This document shows positions 35,746-46,578 of a stretch of DNA of 64,000 bases, one piece after another. The stretch covers positions 620,001-684,000 of the forward strand of contig NZ_JAOBTQ010000001.1 of NCBI RefSeq assembly GCF_033366695.1, read 5' to 3'. Within the stretch, counting starts at the first letter, position 1. Each line of letters opens with the position of its first letter. Source of the DNA: Streptomyces sp. SCL15-4 (lineage in GTDB: Bacteria > Actinomycetota > Actinomycetes > Streptomycetales > Streptomycetaceae). Position numbers and translations under genes: made by a program. A model generated the notes under the pieces. That model saw only the letters and a list, made by a program, of their open reading frames with translations, was not told the origin of the DNA and ran no database searches.

Positions 35746-36912
35746 ATGACCGTTCAGGCCGGACCGCGTTCCGGACTCGACCGACGAGTCCGCTTCGGCG
35801 ACGTCAGCTACGACTTCCACGTCCGACACGGCCGCGCCGCCTGGGACGACCTGCGGGTGCGCCTCGGCGACCTCGACGCCGACCGGTTCGTCGTCATCGC
35901 CGACCAGGGCCTGCCCGAGGACCTGGTGGCCGCGGCCGAACTGAACCTCGGCGCGCTCGCCCCGACCCTGGTGATCCGGGCGCGGGCCGAGGAGCGGGAG
36001 AAGACCCTCAGCGTCCTGGACCGGCTTGCCGAGCAGGCCCTCAAGAGCGGTATCACCCGCCGGTCGGTGGTGGTCGCGCTCGGCGGCGGTGTGATCGGCA
36101 ACATCGCGGGCCTGCTCGCGGCGCTGCTGTTCCGCGGTGTCCGGCTCGTGCACATGCCGACCACCCTGCTCGGCATGTCGGACTCGGTGCTGTCCCTGAA
36201 GCAGGCCGTCAACTCCGGCTGCGGCAAGAACCACCTGGGCACCTTCCACGCGCCGGTGCTGGTGTGGAACAACCTGGACTTCCTCGCCTCGCTGCCGGCG
36301 GAGGAGATCCGGTCCGCCCTGTGCGAGATGATCAAGAACGTGCTCGGCATCGTGCCGGACCGCTACGACGAGGTCGCGAGCCTGCTGCGGACCGACGCCC
36401 GCTACTCCCCCGAGGTCATCACCCGGTTCATCGACCTGTGCGTGGACGCCAAGACCGCCGTGATGCGCGAGGACCACACCGAGAAACACGAGGCGCTCGT
36501 GCTGGAGTACGGCCACACCGTCGGCCACGCGGCGGAGCTGCTGACCGGCGGCCGGCTGCGGCACGGCTTCGCCATCGGCATCGGCATGCTCGCCGCCGCC
36601 CGGATGTCCCGCGAGCTGGGTCTCATGGACCGCTCCGACGAGCAGGCACACCACCGTCTGCTCCAGCTCAACGGCGCGCCCGTGCGGCTGCCGCAGGAGA
36701 TCGACGCGGCGGCGGTGCTCGACGTCGTACGCCTGGACAACAAGCGCGGGTACGTGCCCGGGCGGTCCGGTGCGCTGGACTTCATCCTCCTGGAGGGACT
36801 GGGCCGGCCCCACCGGCCGGGCGGGAAGCTGATCACCCTGGTCGACGAGGACACGGTGCGGCTCGGCATCGAGTCCGTGCTCAGCGACCGCCACGCGCTG
36901 GCGGGTGTGTGA
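35746..36912 (+). CDS. 2-deoxy-scyllo-inosose-synthase-like sugar phosphate cyclase
   Basis: A 388-residue member of the dehydroquinate-synthase superfamily. ALGGGVIGNIAGLLAALLFR is the NAD-binding segment; MSDSVLSLKQAVNSGCGKNH and SALCEMIKNVLGI match 2-deoxy-scyllo-inosose synthases (BtrC/NeoC) rather than valiolone synthases, which have DAGIGVKTGVN there. EYGHTVGHAAEL holds metal ligands, and DNKRGY and LLEGLGRPH are C-terminal signatures. The expected reaction is glucose-6-phosphate to a deoxy-inosose, the first step to aminocyclitols. GGAG lies five bases upstream; the next three genes are tightly coupled. Confidence 0.88.
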   Translation: MTVQAGPRSGLDRRVRFGDVSYDFHVRHGRAAWDDLRVRLGDLDADRFVVIADQGLPEDLVAAAELNLGALAPTLVIRARAEEREKTLSVLDRLAEQALKSGITRRSVVVALGGGVIGNIAGLLAALLFRGVRLVHMPTTLLGMSDSVLSLKQAVNSGCGKNHLGTFHAPVLVWNNLDFLASLPAEEIRSALCEMIKNVLGIVPDRYDEVASLLRTDARYSPEVITRFIDLCVDAKTAVMREDHTEKHEALVLEYGHTVGHAAELLTGGRLRHGFAIGIGMLAAARMSRELGLMDRSDEQAHHRLLQLNGAPVRLPQEIDAAAVLDVVRLDNKRGYVPGRSGALDFILLEGLGRPHRPGGKLITLVDEDTVRLGIESVLSDRHALAGV

Positions 36913-37639
36913 TGGCGACCGTCACCCGCGGCGAGCGCCGCCCCTTCGGACCGATCGCGAACGACACCTCCGGCCCGGCCGTCACCCACCGGCAGGTGGG
37001 CGGCGAGGGGGTGTGCCGGTGGAAGATGCTGATGAACGGCATGCATCTGGAAGGCGAGTGGAACTGCGTCGAGTACGTGGTCATCGAGCCGGGCGGAGCG
37101 GTCGGCGAGCACGTCCACCTGCGCACCGAGGAGATCTACTACATCGTCTCGGGACGGGCCGTGGTCACCATGGACGGCCGCGAGATCGAGGTCGGGGCCG
37201 GAGACCTGGTCACCACGCCGATCGGTTCGGCCCACTCCATCGCCAACCGCGGCGAGGAGGACATGCACTTCTTCGTCACCGAGGTCTTCCCGGGCGAGGG
37301 GCCGTCCGCGAGCCCCGCGCGCCTGCACGTGCCCGATCTGCTGCCGGCCGGCGCCGGTGTCCGTGCGGCACACGTCGACCTCACGCCGTACTTCACCGGC
37401 GACTGGCGGCAGTTCCGCCTCCTGGAGGTCCCGGCCGGCGCGGCCGTGGAGGAGACGGTACCCGCGGAGCGCAGCATCGTGCTGCACGTGCTGGAGGGCA
37501 GCGCGGCCATCACCGTCGCCGGGCAGGAGTACACCGGCGGCCCCGGCCTGTCCGTGGCGGTGCCCCCCAGGTACGCGCACCACACGGTCAGCACCGGCAC
37601 CGGTGCGCTGCGGCTGATCAGCACGGAGGTGGGCGTCGT

Positions 37640-37643
<4 letters not shown>
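36912..37643 (+). CDS. Bicupin protein
   Basis: A 243-residue two-cupin protein whose ATG shares a base with the cyclase stop (TGATG). The first cupin has full metal-binding motif 1, GEHVHLRTEEIYYIVSG (two His and Glu), and a GSAHSIANRG motif 2. The second domain (VEETVPAERSIVLHVLEG, YAHHTVSTG) has lost the first His pair and is probably structural. Its tight position suggests an isomerase, epimerase or dioxygenase working on the cyclitol intermediate; the sequence does not decide between these. Confidence 0.8.
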
Positions 37644-39747
<2,104 letters not shown>

Positions 39748-39775
39748 GCACCGCCCGCCCCTTGTGAGGGAGACG

Positions 39776-41044
39776 ATGACCAGCACCGCTCCTGCCCAGT
39801 CCGTCGTGATCGTGGACGGCTACTCCAACGCCCCCGCCCTGATCGAGGCGTTCGCCGCGCACGGCTACCCGGCCGTGCACGTCCTCAGCTCGGCCGAGCC
39901 GCACGCGGCCATGGTCCAGCCCCGCCCCGAGGACTACGCCGACTGGCTCGTCTGCCCGGACGAGTCCGCTGTCGCGGCCACCGTGGCACGTCTGGCCGAG
40001 TGGAACCCGCTCGCCGTCATTCCCGGCCAGGAACCCGGTGTCCGCCTCGCCGACACCCTCGGCGAACGTCTCGGCCTGCCCGGCAACGGCACCGCCCTCT
40101 CCCCGGCGCGCCGCGACAAGTACCGGATGATCGAGACGCTCCGTGCCGCCGGCATCCGCTGCGCGAAGCAGCTCAAGACCCACTCCCCCGACGAGGCCGC
40201 CGACTGGGCCCGCGCGCTGGGCACCACACCGGTCGTGGTCAAGCCCCTGTCCTCCGCCTCCGCCGACAACGTCTACATCTGCCACACCCCCGACGAGGTG
40301 ACCACCGCGACCCGGCGGATCCTCGCCTCCCGCACCGTCTTCGGCGAGGCCAACACCGAGGTCCTCGTCCAGTCCTTCCTCGACGGCCCCGAGTTCTCCG
40401 TCGACACGGTCTCCGCCGGCGGCGCCCACTACCTGGCGGACGTCTGGCACTCCCGGCGCCGGAACATCGGCGGCGGGCGGCAGATCTACGACATGGCCGT
40501 CCTCCTCGACCCCGACGACGACCCCGTCCCGGCCCTGTTCGCCTATGTCCGCACCGTCCTGGACGCCCTCGGCATCCGCCACGGACCGGCTCACGCCGAG
40601 ATCATCCTGACGCCGCAGGGTCCCACCCTGGTGGAGATCGGGGCGCGTATGAACGGCGCCATGATCCCCGACTTCTACGACCACGTCCTCGGCACCGACG
40701 TCGCGCGTCTGACCGCCGACGCCTACACCCGGCCGGACCACTTCGCCCGCGCCTACGGCGGTCGTACCTACCGTCCGCTGCGCTCCGCCGCCGTCTACGA
40801 GGCGCCCACCACCCTCGACGGCGTCGTGGACAGCGTGAACGACACGGTCGTGGACAAACTCTCCGCGCTGCCCAGTGTCTACGCGCTCGCCCTGCGGTCG
40901 GGCCCCGGCAAGCGCATCCGCCCCACCACGGATCTGACGTCGAGCCCCCTGCGGGCTCTGCTCGCCGGCCCCGACGAACAGGCCCTGCTGCGCGACCGCG
41001 CGGTCATCGACGACCTCAAGGACCAGATCTACGACATCGGTTGA
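39776..41044 (+). CDS. ATP-grasp ligase
   Basis: A 422-residue ATP-grasp enzyme of the carbamoyl-phosphate-synthase-like/L-amino-acid-ligase group. RDKYRMIETLRAAGIRCAKQ leads into the ATP site, VVVKPLSSASADNVYI is the ATP-clamping Lys loop, EFSVDTVSAGG and ILTPQGPTLVEIGARMNGAM carry Mg-ligand Glu and Asn. Last gene of the cyclase operon; GAGGGAG precedes ATG 39776 closely (GTG 39764 is a less likely start). Such ligases attach an amino acid or acyl group to an amine, suggesting an N-acylated aminocyclitol (inference). Confidence 0.88.
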   Translation: MTSTAPAQSVVIVDGYSNAPALIEAFAAHGYPAVHVLSSAEPHAAMVQPRPEDYADWLVCPDESAVAATVARLAEWNPLAVIPGQEPGVRLADTLGERLGLPGNGTALSPARRDKYRMIETLRAAGIRCAKQLKTHSPDEAADWARALGTTPVVVKPLSSASADNVYICHTPDEVTTATRRILASRTVFGEANTEVLVQSFLDGPEFSVDTVSAGGAHYLADVWHSRRRNIGGGRQIYDMAVLLDPDDDPVPALFAYVRTVLDALGIRHGPAHAEIILTPQGPTLVEIGARMNGAMIPDFYDHVLGTDVARLTADAYTRPDHFARAYGGRTYRPLRSAAVYEAPTTLDGVVDSVNDTVVDKLSALPSVYALALRSGPGKRIRPTTDLTSSPLRALLAGPDEQALLRDRAVIDDLKDQIYDIG

Positions 41045-41059
41045 ACCCCGGGGACAGAA

Positions 41060-41091
41060 GGGCCCGGAAGCCGGAGCCGGCTTCCGGGCCC
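41060..41091 (+). terminator. Terminator hairpin at end of cyclase operon
   Basis: Perfect inverted repeat GGGCCCGGAAGCCGG / CCGGCTTCCGGGCCC with only two central bases, 15 bases after the ATP-grasp stop. Marks the right boundary of the cluster. Confidence 0.8.
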
Positions 41092-41296
41092 CGCGTCGCC
41101 GTGGCGATGAGTACCGGTTCCGGTGGCGGGCTGGCCCGACGCCGAAGACGCGTCGCGGCGACGCGGCCATGGACGATCGCGGTACGCCGCCTTCGGCCAT
41201 GGCCGCGCGCGTGTCGGGGCCGGTGACGGTCGGGCGGTGCATGGGCAGCGGTCCGCCGAAGTGTCCCGACGTGCTCGTAGCGTCCTGCCGACGCTG

Positions 41297-41977
41297 TCAC
41301 TCGTGTGCGGCAGAGGGGCGCTCCATCGGCGTGTCGATCGAGGCCGCCTTCACCGTCTCCGAGCGGAAGCCGTATCCGACCTCCGGTGCCAGGCCGTGAT
41401 AGTGGCGGAAGTTGTAGATGAGCGGGCTCCAGCGGGCAGGGTCGATGTGGTGCGTGCCCGGCACGACGACGCGTTCGTCGGCGTGGACGCACAGTACCTC
41501 GCACTCGACGCTGAAGAAGAGGCCCGCTCCACCCGGTGTCAACTCCCGCGCCCGGGCCTCCAGTTGCAGCCCGCACTCGGCGACCCGCGGTGGCTTCACG
41601 AGGCGGGAACCGGCCGGCGTGAGCCCGGACGCGGTGAACTTGTCGGGCTCGTGGCGGTACACCGCCCGCTTGCTCTCGGGCACCGGGTCGGCCCCCGTGA
41701 GCGGCGCCAGGCGCTCCACCCGTTCCCACAGTTCCGGAGAGGCCACGTTGATCACCAGCTCGGGGCGTGCGGCGAGGTTGCGCGCGGTCTGGCTCTCCCG
41801 GCCCACCCCCAGGACGATGTGCTGTCCGAGCGCCCAGGCGGAGGAGATCGGGGCGAGGTTGAACGTGCCGTCATCGTTCTCGGTGGTCAGCAGGACCACG
41901 GGCGTGCCGAAGTAGAGGATGCTGGGCCGGATCACTCGGTGCGTGTCCGCCGTCGCTCGGCGGGTGTCGGTCGTCAT
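41297..41977 (-). CDS. Flavin reductase-like (FMN-binding split-barrel) protein
   Basis: A 226-residue split-barrel flavoprotein. RPSILYFGTPVVLLTTENDD and NLAPISSAWALGQHIVLGVG are the FMN-binding start, QTARNLAARPELVINVASPE the central signature, and ECEVLCVHADERV the later strand. These proteins are NAD(P)H:FMN reductases or flavin-dependent oxygenases of small aromatic compounds. The 252-base gap to the ATP-grasp gene contains that gene's terminator, and the gene converges on the cluster, so it is probably not part of the pathway. Confidence 0.85.
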   Translation of the reverse strand: MTTDTRRATADTHRVIRPSILYFGTPVVLLTTENDDGTFNLAPISSAWALGQHIVLGVGRESQTARNLAARPELVINVASPELWERVERLAPLTGADPVPESKRAVYRHEPDKFTASGLTPAGSRLVKPPRVAECGLQLEARARELTPGGAGLFFSVECEVLCVHADERVVVPGTHHIDPARWSPLIYNFRHYHGLAPEVGYGFRSETVKAASIDTPMERPSAAHE

Positions 41978-42282
41978 GCCGGGAGACGCTAGAGGTGCGA
42001 TGTTTCGATGGGTACCGAAGTGTCGGCCGACGACAATGGCGCCGGGAACGCCTCTCGCAGCTGTGCCGGTGGGCGCGGGCGCCGCGGCCGTGTTCCAGCA
42101 CGCGGTCCAGGAGTCCTGGCCGGTGACCGCCGGGGACTTCCGCGTCGTAGGGACGGCCGATCAGGGACGCGACCCCTTCCGGCGGTGCCTGGGCCTGACC
42201 GGCGAGGCGCTCACCGCGCGCCGGTCGAAGCAGACCCGCGAGCCGCCACGGCCGCCGGGTCCGAGGTGCCGGTGCCGTCGGC
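41978..42282. other. Gene-poor stretch, possible debris
   Basis: No complete gene is supported. A plus-strand frame has protein-like pieces (AAVFQHAVQESWPVTAGDFR) but no start with ribosome-binding site and no recognisable domain. Its position beside a decayed monooxygenase gene suggests a zone of gene loss. Confidence 0.4.
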
Positions 42283-42569
42283 TCACCGGCCCTGCTCGAA
42301 CAGGGTGATCAGGCGCCGGGGCGCGTCCGCGCCGAAGATCAGTTCGTTCAGCCGGGCCCCTTCGGCGGCGGCCTCGGCGCTGCGCGGGAACATGGCCCGC
42401 TCGTACGCGGCGAGCGCGGCCTCGGTGTCGTCGCGGTGCGCGGCGAGGGCTCGGGGAGGACTCCGCCTCGTAGACCGTGGCCGGGATGCCGTGGACGTGG
42501 AGGACGCGGGGCCAGTGTGCGGCCGCCGAGCCCGGCACCGATGATCGGTCCGAAACTTTCGGACGGCAT
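42283..42569 (-). pseudogene. Decayed FAD-dependent monooxygenase (TetX/PHBH-like)
   Basis: Three fragments in three minus-strand frames are recognisable in order: the N-terminal MPSESFGPIIGAGLGGRTLA; RVLHVHGIPATVYEAES, which should follow directly; and the C-terminal AALAAYERAMFPRSAEAAAE, ELIFGADAPRRLITLFEQGR, stop at 42283. A normal family member has about 380 residues; roughly 300 central residues including the FAD GD motif are gone. So an internal deletion plus frameshifts destroyed the gene. Confidence 0.75.
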
Positions 42570-42682
42570 TCGGCTCCTTACGGCCCGCCCTCACCGCACG
42601 GATCAACCCTCGACAGCGCAGACAAACCGCTGCACACACCTTGACCCGGCTCCGCGGCCGACCATACATTCCCTCCGACCAT

Positions 42683-42697
42683 TCGTCATTGTGACGA
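42683..42697. promoter_or_regulatory. Palindrome upstream of glucarate operon (1)
   Basis: TCGTCA-TTG-TGACGA, perfect 6-bp arms, 38 bases before the dehydratase GTG. Confidence 0.6.
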
Positions 42698-42701
42698 CCA
42701 T

Positions 42702-42713
42702 TCACATATGTGA
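42702..42713. promoter_or_regulatory. Palindrome upstream of glucarate operon (2)
   Basis: TCACATATGTGA, a perfect 12-bp palindrome, five bases after the first. With it, this is the probable operator region for the glucarate genes; no regulator gene is adjacent. Confidence 0.6.
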
Positions 42714-42734
42714 CAACCGCCGGATGAGGTCAGC

Positions 42735-43640
42735 GTGCTAGAGGGCATTCTCTTCTTTCCTGTCACCCCTTTCGCCAAAGATGGTTCGATCGGTACCGCG
42801 AAACTTTCGGAGCATCTGCGCGCGGGGATCGAGGCCGGGCCCGGCGGTGTCTTCGTCGCCTGCGGCACCGGCGAGTTCCACGCCCTGGACCTGGAGGAGT
42901 TCGCCTCCGCGGTGCGTACGGCGGTGCGGGTGGCGGACGGCCGGGTGCCCGTGTTCGCGGGCGCCGGCGGCCCGCTGCCCCTCGCCCGGCGGTACGCGCG
43001 GGCCGCTGAGGAGGCCGGCGCGGACGGGCTGCTGCTGATGCCGCCGTATCTGGTGGCGGGGCCGCCCGCCGGACTGGCCGCGTATGTGCGCGAGGTCGTC
43101 GCCGCCACTTCCCTGAAGGTCATCGTCTATCAGCGGGGCACGGCCCGGTTCGACGTTCCCGCAGCCCTCGAAGTCGCGCGCCTGCCACGGGTGGTGGGAC
43201 TGAAGGACGGCACCGGCGACCTGGACCTGCTGGCCCGGATCGTGACCGCCGTCCGCGCGGACCCGGCCACCGGCGGCCGGGACTTCCAGTTCTTCAACGG
43301 CATGCCCACCGCCGAGGGGACCCAGCTCGCCTACCGCGGCATCGGCGTGGAGCTGTACTCCTCGGCGGTGTTCTGCTTCGCCCCCGAGACGGCCCTCGCC
43401 TTCCACCGGGCCCTCACGACCGGCGACGACGAGCTGGTCCAGCGGCTGCTGGCCGGCTTCTTCCACCCGCTGATCGCACTGCGCGAACGCGTGCCCGGCT
43501 ACGCGGTGGCCCTGGTCAAGGCGGCCGTGCGCCTGCGGGGTCTCGATGTGGGAGGGGTGCGTCCGCCACTGACCGATCCGACGCCCGGCCACCTCGCCGA
43601 ACTGGAGGAGATCATCGCGCGGGGTGAGGCGATCCGATGA
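42735..43640 (+). CDS. kdgD: 5-dehydro-4-deoxyglucarate dehydratase (DHDPS family)
   Basis: A 301-residue TIM-barrel lyase of the dihydrodipicolinate-synthase family. Schiff-base Lys is in VVGLKDGTGD and the catalytic Tyr in KVIVYQRGTARF; LFFPVTPFAKDGS, ACGTGEFHALDLEEF and FFNGMPTAEG are specific for 5-keto-4-deoxyglucarate dehydratases, which release CO2 and water to give 2-oxoglutarate semialdehyde. GTG 42735 is the start. Its stop overlaps the glucarate dehydratase ATG (ATGA), so the two consecutive steps are co-translated. Confidence 0.92.
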   Translation: MLEGILFFPVTPFAKDGSIGTAKLSEHLRAGIEAGPGGVFVACGTGEFHALDLEEFASAVRTAVRVADGRVPVFAGAGGPLPLARRYARAAEEAGADGLLLMPPYLVAGPPAGLAAYVREVVAATSLKVIVYQRGTARFDVPAALEVARLPRVVGLKDGTGDLDLLARIVTAVRADPATGGRDFQFFNGMPTAEGTQLAYRGIGVELYSSAVFCFAPETALAFHRALTTGDDELVQRLLAGFFHPLIALRERVPGYAVALVKAAVRLRGLDVGGVRPPLTDPTPGHLAELEEIIARGEAIR

Positions 43641-44911
43641 GCGAGGACCTGCGGATATCCCGCATCGACATCACACCGGTGGCGTTCAAGGACCCCGCCC
43701 TCCTCAACGCCGTCGGCGTCCACGAACCCTACGCGCTGCGCGCCGTCGTGGAGGTGACGACCCATCAGGGCATCACCGGGCTGGGCGAGACCTATGCCGA
43801 CGAGGGCCACCTGCGCAGGCTGCGCTCGGCCGCCGACGCGATCACCGGCATGGATGTGCACGCCCTCGGCCCGATGCGCCGCCGTATCGCCGAGGTGATC
43901 GGTGACGACCGCGGCGGCGACGGCCACGGGCTGACCGGCATGATCACCACCAGCAGCACGGTCGACCGGGTCTTCTCCCCGTTCGAGGTGGCCTGCCTGG
44001 ACATCCGGGGCCGCGCCACCGGCCGGCCGGTCAGCGATCTGCTCGGCGGCGCCGTCCGCGACCACGTCCCCTTCAGCGCCTACCTGTTCTACAAATGGGC
44101 CGGCCACCCCGGACACGAGCCCGACGCCTGGGGGCCGGCCCTCGACCCGGACGGCATCGTGGCGCAGGCCCGGCGCATGATCGCGGAGTTCGGCTTCGAA
44201 GCGATCAAGGTCAAAGGCGGTGTGATGCCGCCCGAGCAGGAGGTGGAGGCGGTCCTCGCGCTCCGCCGGGCGTTCCCGGGCGTCCCGCTGCGCCTGGACC
44301 CCAACGCCGCCTGGACCGTGGAGACCTCACTGAAGGTGGCACGCGAGCTGGAGGGCGTCCTGGAGTACCTGGAGGACCCGACGCCCGGCCAGGAAGGCAT
44401 GGCGCGGGTCGCCCGCGAGGCCCCGATGCCGCTGGCCACCAACATGTGCGTGGTCGCCTTCGACGAACTGCCCTCCGCGGTGCGCGGCGACGCGGTCCAG
44501 GTCGTCCTGTCCGACCACCACTACTGGGGCGGCCTGCACCGCTCCACGCTGCTCGCCGGGATCTGCGCCACCTTCGGCATGGGGCTGTCCATGCACTCCA
44601 ACTCCCACCTCGGCATCAGCCTGGCGGCGATGACCCACCTGGCCGCCGCCACCGAGAACCTCACCTACGCCTGCGACACGCACTGGCCGTGGAAGGACCC
44701 GGCGGAGGACGTGATCGTCCCCGGCGTGCTCGGTTTCCGCGCCGGCTCGGTCGCCGTCCCCCGCTCCCCCGGCCTCGGCGTGGAACTGGACCGCGACGCG
44801 CTGGCCCGGCTGCACGAGCAGTACCTGCGCTGCGGCCTGCGCAACCGGGACGACACCGGATACATGCGTCGGCTGGACCCGTCGTACGAGAAGAAGTCAC
44901 CGCGCTGGTGA
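43637..44911 (+). CDS. gudD: Glucarate dehydratase (enolase superfamily)
   Basis: A 424-residue enolase-superfamily dehydratase. Residue patterns of GudD are present: the Lys-x-Lys base AIKVKGG, metal ligands in LRLDPNAAW, EYLEDPTPGQEG and ATNMCVV, and the His/Asp dyad region SDHHYWGG ... MHSNSHLGIS. It converts D-glucarate to 5-dehydro-4-deoxyglucarate, the substrate of the preceding enzyme. A symporter follows 97 bases downstream, completing an uptake-and-degradation set for aldaric acids from pectin or sugar oxidation. Confidence 0.95.
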   Translation: MSEDLRISRIDITPVAFKDPALLNAVGVHEPYALRAVVEVTTHQGITGLGETYADEGHLRRLRSAADAITGMDVHALGPMRRRIAEVIGDDRGGDGHGLTGMITTSSTVDRVFSPFEVACLDIRGRATGRPVSDLLGGAVRDHVPFSAYLFYKWAGHPGHEPDAWGPALDPDGIVAQARRMIAEFGFEAIKVKGGVMPPEQEVEAVLALRRAFPGVPLRLDPNAAWTVETSLKVARELEGVLEYLEDPTPGQEGMARVAREAPMPLATNMCVVAFDELPSAVRGDAVQVVLSDHHYWGGLHRSTLLAGICATFGMGLSMHSNSHLGISLAAMTHLAAATENLTYACDTHWPWKDPAEDVIVPGVLGFRAGSVAVPRSPGLGVELDRDALARLHEQYLRCGLRNRDDTGYMRRLDPSYEKKSPRW

Positions 44912-45008
44912 CACCCGGCGGACCCCGGCCCGGGCCCTGCCGGTCCGCCCCGGCGTCCGCGCGTCTTTCCGTCCTTCACGACAAGCTTCACGACAAGAAG
45001 GTCCTTCC

Positions 45009-46520
45009 ATGCACTGGCTCGACTGGACCGCCGTAGGCGCCTACTTCCTGGTGATGCTGCTGATCGGCCTGTGGTCGCACCGGCGTGTCGACGACGTCTC
45101 CGACTACTTCACCGGCGGCGGCCGGATGCCCTGGTGGCTGACCGGCATCTCGCACCACATGTCCGGTTACAGCGCCGCCGTCTTCGTCGCCTACGCCGCG
45201 GTCGCCTACGACTACGGCATCACCGTCTACGTCTGGGCCTTCCTGCCGCTCGCCCTCGGCACCGGCGTCGGCGCCTGGCTCTTCGCCCCCCGCTGGAACC
45301 GGCTGCGCGAGCGCTACCAGGTCGCCTCCCCGCTGGAGTACCTGGCGCGCCGCTACAACCTGCCCACCCAGCAGGCCCTGGCGTGGAGCGGCACGCTGCT
45401 CAAGGTGTTCGACGTGGCTGCCAAGTGGGCGTCGGTGGCGGTGCTGCTGAAGGTCTTCACCGGTATGTCGATGACCCACGGCATCCTGCTGACGGGTGTC
45501 GTGACCCTGCTGTACTGCACGGTCGGCGGGCTGTGGGCGGACGCGCTCACCGAGTTCGGGCAGTTCGTCATCCAGGGCGTGGCCGCGCTGTCGATGATGT
45601 GGGTCGTGCTCGACCGGCTCGGCGGCGTCTCCGGGCTCGGCACGCTGTGGCACCGGCTCCCGGCCGGACACACCGACCCCCTCGTCGGCCCCTATACGGC
45701 CGGCTTCCTGACCGCGTACGTCGTCGTGAAGCTCTTCGAGTACAACGGCGGCATGTGGAACCTGGCCCAGCGGTACATGGCCACCGACTCCCCGCGGTCG
45801 GCCCGCCGTTCGGCCGGGCTGTCGGCGGTCCTCTACCTGGTCTGGCCGGCCGTACTGCTGCTGCCCGCGGTCGCCGCGCCGGTCCTCATGCCGCACATCG
45901 CCGACCCGCAGCAGACCTATGCCCTGATGGCGCGGTCGTACCTGCCCATGGGCCTGGTGGGGCTGACCCTCGCGGGCATGTTCTCGCACACCATGGCCAT
46001 GGCCTCCTCGGACGCCAACGCCATCTCGGCGGTGGTCACCCGGGACATCCTGCCCGCCGTCCTGCCCGGTTTCCGGGGTGCGGGCACCGAGCGCGGTCTG
46101 CGGGTGGCACGGGTGGTCACGGTCGTCTTCATCACCGTCTCCATGGTCGTGGCCATCGAGGCGGATCACTTCGGCGGAGTGCTCGGGATCATCGTCGGGA
46201 TGGTCGCGGCCGTCATGGGTCCGATCTCCATCCCGATGCTGCTCGGGCTGCTGCCCGCCTTCCGCCGCTGCGGTCCCCGGGCGGCCCTCGCCTCCTGGGC
46301 GCTCGGCCTCGGCGGCTATTTCCTCGTCAAGTACGGCCTCGACGGGGCCTCGCAGACCACGGTGGTCGTCACGCCGCTGGTCACCTCTCTCGTCGTCTAC
46401 ACGGGCCTGGGCCTGATCCTGCCGGAACCGGACGCGGAGGCGGACGCCGTGGTCGCGGCGGTCTCCGGCCCGGAGCCCGGAGCGGGCCCGGCCCCGCACC
46501 CGGTGGCGGAACAGGCCTGA
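45009..46520 (+). CDS. Sodium:solute symporter family transporter
   Basis: A 503-residue SSS-family permease with about 13 hydrophobic segments: WTAVGAYFLVMLLIGLWSHR first, then the substrate/Na region FTGGGRMPWWLTGISHHMSG, and VKLFEYNGGMWNLAQRYMAT. The C-terminal tail is Ala/Pro-rich and cytoplasmic. AAGGT lies before the ATG. Position directly after gudD makes glucarate or a related sugar acid its probable substrate (inference). Confidence 0.88.
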   Translation: MHWLDWTAVGAYFLVMLLIGLWSHRRVDDVSDYFTGGGRMPWWLTGISHHMSGYSAAVFVAYAAVAYDYGITVYVWAFLPLALGTGVGAWLFAPRWNRLRERYQVASPLEYLARRYNLPTQQALAWSGTLLKVFDVAAKWASVAVLLKVFTGMSMTHGILLTGVVTLLYCTVGGLWADALTEFGQFVIQGVAALSMMWVVLDRLGGVSGLGTLWHRLPAGHTDPLVGPYTAGFLTAYVVVKLFEYNGGMWNLAQRYMATDSPRSARRSAGLSAVLYLVWPAVLLLPAVAAPVLMPHIADPQQTYALMARSYLPMGLVGLTLAGMFSHTMAMASSDANAISAVVTRDILPAVLPGFRGAGTERGLRVARVVTVVFITVSMVVAIEADHFGGVLGIIVGMVAAVMGPISIPMLLGLLPAFRRCGPRAALASWALGLGGYFLVKYGLDGASQTTVVVTPLVTSLVVYTGLGLILPEPDAEADAVVAAVSGPEPGAGPAPHPVAEQA

Positions 46521-46578
46521 CACCCGCCGGTCACCTCCCGGCGGCCGGCCGCCCAACCCAGATGGAGGAACCCCTCTC

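Noticed and set aside
35746..36912. Assignment of the cyclase as 2-epi-5-epi-valiolone synthase or dehydroquinate synthase
   Set aside because: The segment SDSVLSLKQAVN and DNKRGY match 2-deoxy-scyllo-inosose synthases; the DAGIGVKTGVN signature of valiolone synthases is absent.
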